From the NCBI GenBank assembly GCA_947044405.1, contig CAMRHE010000013.1:558001-622000 (forward strand): a stretch of 64,000 nucleotides of DNA, given 5' to 3'. Shown here piece after piece: positions 58,347-64,000 of this stretch. The notes under the pieces are model-generated. The model was given only the letters and a program-made list of their open reading frames with translations, had not been told where the DNA came from and did not search any database. This stretch comes from Leptodactylus fallax (lineage: Eukaryota > Chordata > Amphibia > Anura > Leptodactylidae). Positions within the stretch are counted from its first letter, which is position 1; the number at the start of each line of letters is the position of its first letter. Made by a program: the position numbers and the translations under genes.

Positions 58347-61300
58347 TGATTATCGCAGACACTTCAGCTAGAAAGGTTATTAACGTCTCATGGGTAAGCA
58401 GTGTCGACTTGTGGTCCATCAACATAGAGTCAAGGATTCTGCGTGTGATCCCAATCATACGTTCCCAGGAACCTCCCATATGGGATGAATGTGGAGGGTT
58501 AAACGTCCAAGTGCACCCATTGTTGGATAAGAAGTTGTCTAACTGCAGTTCTTTGCAGGCTCCAACGAAGTTAGTGCCACAGTCAGACCTCAGTTGTTTC
58601 TCAGCAGGCAGTGGAGTGTTCCAGTCCATGTTCTCAGTGGTAAGCTGTCTTAGTAGTAGCTTGCCTTGAATGGTGATGGGAGCAATGAAACCAAGAGGAT
58701 CATAAATGCTGTTCACAACAGATAAAACAACTCGTTTGGTGAAAGGTTTGTCACAAGAAGACACTTGGAATGTGAATGTGTCTTGTTCAGTGTTCCATAG
58801 CAATCCTAGGCTGCGTTGCATAGGAGGAGTATCAGAACTGAGATCAAGATCCTTGATTGCATGATCATCAGAGGGAAATGCCTTCATTACCTCCATATTG
58901 TTGGAGATGATCTTGTGAAGTCTGAGGTTAGCTACAGACAGCATTTCCTGTGTTCTAGAGAGGAGATCGATCACTACTTCTTCACTTGCAGGTAAGGATT
59001 TAAGACCATCATCAACATAGAAGTTCCTCTCAACAAACTGACGAGCATCAGAGCCATACTCTTTCTCACCTTCATGGGCGGTCCTTCTCAGTGCATAGAT
59101 CGCTACTGCAGGAGATGGGCTATTGCCAAAGACATGTACCTTCATCCGGTAATCTATGACTTCATTGTTGACATCATTGTCCTTATGCCATAGGAACCTG
59201 AGATAGTTTCTGTCATCATCCTTAACAATGAAGCAATGAAACATCTGTTGGATGTCGGCCATCACTGCAACTGGTTCCTGTCTGAAACGGATTAAGACTC
59301 CTATGAGGCTGTTGTTTAGGTTAGGACCAGTGAGGAGCAGGTTGTTGAGAGAGACGCCTTCATACTGAGCACTAGAATCGAACACGACCCTGATTTGGTC
59401 AGGTTTGCGAGGGTGATACACGCCAAATGATGGAAGGTACCAGCATTCTTCTCCTTCCTTTAGTGGAGGTGCAGGTTCTGCATGATCTCTCTCAAATACC
59501 TTCTGCATGAAACCTACAAAGTGTTTCTCCATCTCTGGTTTCCTCTTGAGGGTACGTTTTAAAGAGGAAAATCTAGAAACTGCTTGCTTCAGATTGTTTG
59601 GTAGTTTTGATCTCGGGGAGCGGAAAGGTAAGGGTGCTACCCAGCTGTTGGAATCATCTTGAATGAATTCCTTGTCCATAAGTTTGAGAAATTCTTTATC
59701 AGCTATTGCCGGTGCCAGCTTGTTGTCATCACTTGTTGTATTGAACACTGTTAATCCAAGGGTGTCGTCCCCAGGCAGGAAAGTATTCACGTTGTCTCGG
59801 TGATTATGCAGCCACTTACTGTTGCTTATCTTCTCTTTCACTTGGTAGTGATGTGGACATGGCTGAAAACAATTGCTGCGACCATTTGGTAACATATGCG
59901 TCTTAAATGAAGAAATATTGGTGGGCCTTTTCATCCTACCTATGCAGACGTTGCCAATGATAACCCATCCTAGATCGAGGCGCTGGGCAAATGGTGCATC
60001 ATGCGGTCCATTAATTTGCTGGCGTATTTTGTGCAGTCTGAGACTGTCTCTACCTAGCAGAACTAGAATGTCTGCATTTTTGTCAAGGGATGGTATTTCA
60101 CTGGCTATAGCCCTTAGATGAGGGTGCTGGAAAGCCGCCTCTGGTGTGGGTATCTCTTCTCTGTTTGATGGTATCTGGTTGCACTCAACAAGTGTGGGCA
60201 AAGGTATCTCCAAATTGCCCTTGAGAGAAGCTATTACAAGACCACTGGTCCTTCTTCCTGAAACCTCTGATATGCCACTACAAGTACCCAAGGTATATGG
60301 ATAAGTATCACCCTTTAAGTTAAACAGATCAAAGAGTTCTGACCTTGCAAGTGAGTGGTTGCTCTGGTCGTCCAAGATGGCGTACACCCTCAGAGCCCTT
60401 TCTGGTTGGCCCTTGGGGTATATATTGACTAGGCATATCCTTGCACAGGACTTGTCACAAAGGTCTTCTCCGCAGACTTCTGTACATGAGGAAGATACTG
60501 TGGTAGTATTTGCTGATTGAACTGTGTTCTCCCCGCCATGCTTAGTTGGGGAAGGGGAACCTCTAGGCGGTGTGGCACTAGGCTGGGATGGATGAAGAGC
60601 TTGTACATGGTTCTCACTGCCACACTCTATACACTTAATAGCAATTTTACAGTCTCTAGCAACATGTTCAGTAGAGGCACAACATTTGAAACATATCCCT
60701 AGTTTCTTTAGAAGCTCTTTACGTTCCTGGATTGGTTTCCTCCTGAAGCCAATACACTTCTTGAGGGGATGAGGCTTCTTGTGAATAGGACACAGACGGT
60801 TAGGATTTTCTACCTTTTCGTCTTGGTTGTTGTTGCAACTGCTTTCTTCTGGTGCTGATGTAGGTATAGGAAGAATATCAGTCTTTTTCACCGAAACTGG
60901 GCCTCTGCGGTTTCTATAGTTAGAATATGAGCTGTCATACTTAATAGGAGGTGAACCAGGAACACTGGGATCCCCATAGGAAAAGCTTGGGTCATTCTTG
61001 GATTCTGAAATGTTCTTGATAAACTCACAGAAGTAGGAAAATGGAGGAAAGGAGACTTGATTCTCATTTTTGTATCTTGACCCAACTGTGGTCCACCTTT
61101 CTTGAATATTATATGGCAACTTGGTGACTATCGGGTTTACCCCACGAGCAGTGTCCAGGTAACTGAGGCCCGGTAGGAGAGTGTCCGCCTTAGCCAGTAG
61201 GAGCTCCATGAGTAGGTCACTAAGTTCTTGAAATTTCTGATGATCCTTACCAGATATCTTTGGAAACCCTTGCAACCGTTTGAACAGAGCATTCTCTATT

Positions 61301-62940
61301 GCTTCAGGACTGCCATAGGTTTTCTCCAGTCTTTCCCAAGCAGCGGTAAGGCCTGCTATGGGGTTGTAAATGTGGACGGATCTGAGTCTTTTAGCACGTT
61401 CTGTGGACTGTGGGCCAAGCCACCGGATAAGCAAATCTAATTCTTCAGTTGCAGTAATGCCAAGGTCACTGATTGCAGTTTTGAAGGCACATTTCCAGCC
61501 TCTGTAGTTCTCAGGTTGGTCATCGAACCTTGTGAGTCCAGTCTTAGTAAGCTCACGGCGAACCATGTACCTTGCAAACTCTGACATGTCTGTTCTCTCT
61601 GACTTTAAATATTGAGTTGCTGGCTGAGTAGCGGTGATTACGTTGTTAGTGGGGTTCTGGTTAACAGAGGTAGGTAGTGTAGGGGCTGCGTAGGCATTCA
61701 GCCTAGGAGCTAGCTTAAAGTCCATAGGTTTAGCCACATATGGATGTGAGACTGGACGGTTGTTTGCAGTCTGGTAGTATGGTGTCACATTGGTGTTTAC
61801 CTGAGTATCAGTATATTGCATTTGCTGAGGTGCAAGGCTTTGGGAATCCATGAAGGAAGAAGAAACTGGATGCTGGACAGGCAGGGCATTGTACTGACCT
61901 TGAATGTGCTGTGCTGCAGAAGATACTGTGCCCTGTTGCTCTGGAGAAATGTTGTCCCTGACAGGAACATTTGTGACAAATAGGGATTCACTGCTTTGGC
62001 TTAGTACATAGTCTCTTGTGCGGTTGAGGGGATCCTCTGCTTCCACATCACACAAACTGGTGCTGTCACTTTCACTTCCACTGATGGCCTGTTCTAAAAT
62101 GCTTAACCTTGCCATGGCTGCAGCGTGCTCATTCTGTTTCTCTAGAGCCTCTAGTTCTGCCCTTTTTTGAGCTGCATTAGCTTCCATTGCTGCTGCATTA
62201 GCTTCCATTTCTGCTTTCTGTTGAGCTGCCTTAGCTTCCATCGCTGCTTTCTGTTGAGCTACCTTAGCTTCCATCTCTGCTTTCTGTTGTGCAAAGGCTG
62301 CCTGTATCTTAGTAGCTTCCGCCTCTGCACGTGCTTTTATAAGTTGCTCACTGAGTGTGGAAGATTTTGAGGAACGTGACTTAGATGTACGCTTTGAACG
62401 CTTGGTAGACTCAGAAACATGGGATGCCATTTCCTGCAGTTGCGCAATTCTTGCCTCTGTCCTTAACTTAGTTTCATGTACTAAGCTGTCTCGTTCTGAA
62501 TTGAGATGCTGGAAGCTTTGCAATTCAACTAAGGAATCGTCTGTATGAAGTTTCCTCAATATGCTTTCATACTCCTCAGCTTTCATTTTATAATGTCCAT
62601 GCATAGAACAAAGCTGTCGCAGAGCTCCCTCTAGTGGTGATATATGGTATGCAGGCAAGCACATGGCAGATATCTTAGTCTGTATTTCCTGCCACCATTT
62701 TGAGAGTTCACAGGAAAGTTCATGCTTTAAACCTTCTAGATTGTCTCTAACCTGTTTAATTGAGCGTCTAGCCTTCTCACTGGGCTGCAGACTGAGGTCC
62801 ATGCTACCTTGTGCTTCAGGGTGCCCTTCAGCCATGATGCAACTCAAACAGGATAAATATAACTTTGCTGGAGTAAGATGGCTGCTTGCTAGAATCTTCT
62901 TATGCTGAGGGAGTCTGAGCTGCAAATGCAACTTACACAA
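58324..62940 (-). CDS. BEL/Pao gag-pol polyprotein with internal deletion
   Basis: Open frame of 1538 codons. The likely start is the second Met at about residue 36 (62835, MAEGHPEAQG). Gag has an Ala/Lys/Glu coiled coil near 205-275 with AQQKAEMEAK-type repeats. Zinc knuckles lie near 745-785 (CFKCCASTEHVARDC, CIECGSENH). An aspartic protease lies near 852 (YAILDDQSN). RT lies near 1180-1310 with the catalytic FYVDDGL. After DWNTPLPAEKQ the protein jumps directly to SDCGTNFVGA of the integrase core. RNase H, the integrase zinc finger and the first catalytic residue are missing. HMGGSWERMIG with the Glu follows, then a premature end after NARPFRP. It cannot be autonomous. Confidence 0.93.
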   Translation of the reverse strand: MCKLHLQLRLPQHKKILASSHLTPAKLYLSCLSCIMAEGHPEAQGSMDLSLQPSEKARRSIKQVRDNLEGLKHELSCELSKWWQEIQTKISAMCLPAYHISPLEGALRQLCSMHGHYKMKAEEYESILRKLHTDDSLVELQSFQHLNSERDSLVHETKLRTEARIAQLQEMASHVSESTKRSKRTSKSRSSKSSTLSEQLIKARAEAEATKIQAAFAQQKAEMEAKVAQQKAAMEAKAAQQKAEMEANAAAMEANAAQKRAELEALEKQNEHAAAMARLSILEQAISGSESDSTSLCDVEAEDPLNRTRDYVLSQSSESLFVTNVPVRDNISPEQQGTVSSAAQHIQGQYNALPVQHPVSSSFMDSQSLAPQQMQYTDTQVNTNVTPYYQTANNRPVSHPYVAKPMDFKLAPRLNAYAAPTLPTSVNQNPTNNVITATQPATQYLKSERTDMSEFARYMVRRELTKTGLTRFDDQPENYRGWKCAFKTAISDLGITATEELDLLIRWLGPQSTERAKRLRSVHIYNPIAGLTAAWERLEKTYGSPEAIENALFKRLQGFPKISGKDHQKFQELSDLLMELLLAKADTLLPGLSYLDTARGVNPIVTKLPYNIQERWTTVGSRYKNENQVSFPPFSYFCEFIKNISESKNDPSFSYGDPSVPGSPPIKYDSSYSNYRNRRGPVSVKKTDILPIPTSAPEESSCNNNQDEKVENPNRLCPIHKKPHPLKKCIGFRRKPIQERKELLKKLGICFKCCASTEHVARDCKIAIKCIECGSENHVQALHPSQPSATPPRGSPSPTKHGGENTVQSANTTTVSSSCTEVCGEDLCDKSCARICLVNIYPKGQPERALRVYAILDDQSNHSLARSELFDLFNLKGDTYPYTLGTCSGISEVSGRRTSGLVIASLKGNLEIPLPTLVECNQIPSNREEIPTPEAAFQHPHLRAIASEIPSLDKNADILVLLGRDSLRLHKIRQQINGPHDAPFAQRLDLGWVIIGNVCIGRMKRPTNISSFKTHMLPNGRSNCFQPCPHHYQVKEKISNSKWLHNHRDNVNTFLPGDDTLGLTVFNTTSDDNKLAPAIADKEFLKLMDKEFIQDDSNSWVAPLPFRSPRSKLPNNLKQAVSRFSSLKRTLKRKPEMEKHFVGFMQKVFERDHAEPAPPLKEGEECWYLPSFGVYHPRKPDQIRVVFDSSAQYEGVSLNNLLLTGPNLNNSLIGVLIRFRQEPVAVMADIQQMFHCFIVKDDDRNYLRFLWHKDNDVNNEVIDYRMKVHVFGNSPSPAVAIYALRRTAHEGEKEYGSDARQFVERNFYVDDGLKSLPASEEVVIDLLSRTQEMLSVANLRLHKIISNNMEVMKAFPSDDHAIKDLDLSSDTPPMQRSLGLLWNTEQDTFTFQVSSCDKPFTKRVVLSVVNSIYDPLGFIAPITIQGKLLLRQLTTENMDWNTPLPAEKQLRSDCGTNFVGACKELQLDNFLSNNGCTWTFNPPHSSHMGGSWERMIGITRRILDSMLMDHKSTLLTHETLITFLAEVSAIINARPFRP

Positions 62941-63047
62941 TGCTGATTCCTTCTGGCTTCAGGTAACTTGCTGTGACTGACTGTATGTCAGAAGTTGGTG
63001 AACTGTCTTACAGCCGTATCTGGCAGTCTTTATGCATCATTTTTCAC

Positions 63048-63420
63048 TGTTCTGACTCAATAGCTTGGCTGCAAGTGTGAGGTTGTGAGAGTGTCCTGTA
63101 GTCTCTATGCTAACCAGCAATTTACACCAAGATATTTATCAGATAGTGTTCAACTCAACTGAGGAGGTGTAGATAAGATTCCAGATGCTTTAATCCAGGT
63201 AAATCTTGTAAACCTCATACAGCAGTAGGTGAAAAATGATGAAATACCAGGAGCTGAGCAGACATGTTGCTTACAAAGAAGTGAAACTAAACTGAGGGGG
63301 AGAGAGGAGGAGCTACAGCATCACAGCTAAGGATACAGAGAGAGAAAAGGGACAAACTACAAAGACAAACAGTATCACAGATACATGTCAGTGAATTAAA
63401 CCAAGTCCTGGGACATGACA
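63048..63420 (-). repeat. 5' LTR
   Basis: Copy of 57267-57639. The element reads leftwards from here. I could not place a convincing primer-binding site. Confidence 0.94.
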
Positions 63421-64000
63421 GAGGTGGTTGCATGAAACACAGGCAATTTATCTTTTCGAGTGACACTTTGAAGTCTAATTATTGTTTAGCATTAAAATTA
63501 ACATAAATAACAACATTGGATCTTCGCTCCAGGAATAATTGAGACTTTGGTTCCCTCTGGGGAGTTGTGCTTTTGTTGTTTATAGAATAATATGAATGTG
63601 GGATTCCCAACCGAGAAGAAGCCTTTGTACAGCTGAAATTAAAGTCTTGAATTAGGTTTCCCATTAGGCTATTTTACATTCTACATTTTGATATTGTTCC
63701 TTCGATCTCAGCAGGATAACCAAGTACAAAGATTCAGCATTATACAATTCAACAAGCTAAGACTTTTCATTTACATGGAAAATATAGTCAATTTTAATTT
63801 GTAAAGTAACCCACAAACATAAATGATCTATTCTGCTATTGTAAAGTGTATGATGGCAGATTTTTTTAATACTTACAGATGATTCATGGGAGTCTAATCT
63901 AACAGAAAACCAATTAGTGATCTCTTTATAATCCTATTAGGTTTGCTACATAACTGCCATAGTAGTTCAGCTTTTCCTTCTCTGCAGACTGCTTATTGAA
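63421..64000. other. Flank without a gene
   Basis: AT-rich. No coding, repeat or terminal-repeat signal recognised. Confidence 0.5.

Larger units (their letters stand above)
57267..63420 (-). mobile_element. BEL/Pao LTR retrotransposon
   Basis: Two direct LTRs of about 373 bp (57267-57639 and 63048-63420), which I read as identical, bound a 5.4-kb interior. TG...CA ends on the minus strand, 5-bp target duplication gaggt (57262-57266 and 63421-63425). A purine-rich GGCGGGGAG lies just upstream of the 3' LTR. The element is young but deleted in pol. Confidence 0.95.

Noticed and set aside
58316..62908. Plus-strand frames across the BEL element
   Set aside because: They are complementary shadows of the 1538-codon minus-strand polyprotein.

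Overview
This window looks like intergenic, transposon-saturated DNA from a vertebrate, most likely an anuran amphibian. The reasons are the mixture of element types: several Tc1-like families of the kind shared by fish and frogs, a mariner, an L2 and an L1-type LINE, a DIRS tyrosine-recombinase element, a Penelope-like element (PLE), a BEL/Pao LTR retrotransposon, retroviral pol debris, and many short non-autonomous DNA elements whose ends I recognise from frog DNA. No conserved single-copy host gene is recognisable. Nearly all long reading frames belong to mobile elements or are frame-preserving shadows of tandem repeats. The species assignment is inference.

Layout. 1-1945 is the minus-strand end of a PLE with 586 open codons running off the left edge. 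It abuts a Tc1-like element (1946-3241) whose left end is missing. 3.2-5.9 kb is repeat debris. 5949-6269 is a Harbinger-type MITE. From 6271 to 21319 a second MITE is split by one large hAT-type insertion of about 14.65 kb (6309-20957), bounded by the 8-bp duplication gcctatcc. Inside this insertion lie two copies of a 2.2-kb module (palindrome, 30-bp minisatellite, 1.1-kb tail), several minisatellites and, on the minus strand at 12.1-13.4 kb, a gene-like unit: TATA box, signal-peptide-like start, about 24 decapeptide repeats, a GT-AG intron and polyadenylation signals. That unit is the most unusual thing here and I know no family for it.

21.3-32.4 kb holds unique AT-rich DNA, a 970-bp hairpin repeat (23084-24053), two decayed Tc1 elements with odd homopolymer patches, a 5'-truncated L1-type insertion with an 11-bp target duplication, and a dead mariner. 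32.6-35.4 kb is a decayed DIRS element (RT, RNase H, tyrosine recombinase, minus strand). 35.46-40.48 kb is a retroviral RNase H fragment cut in two by an L2 LINE, which itself contains a 1.67-kb element made of two inverted LTR-like arms. 40.9-42.2 kb is a decayed BED-finger hAT transposase, followed by a hAT MITE (42631-43284) that shares both ends with the 14.65-kb insertion.

45.7-55.0 kb is a Tc1 cluster: one element nested inside another (46493-48123 inside 45751-48971), an internally deleted element with long inverted repeats (50178-51495), and a nearly intact copy of the outer family (53438-55041). 57267-63420 is a BEL/Pao element with apparently identical 373-bp LTRs and a 5-bp duplication (gaggt); its pol lacks RNase H and part of integrase by an in-frame deletion. 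The order of insertions can be read from the nesting: the BEL element and the PLE look young, while the L2, DIRS and retroviral pieces look old.
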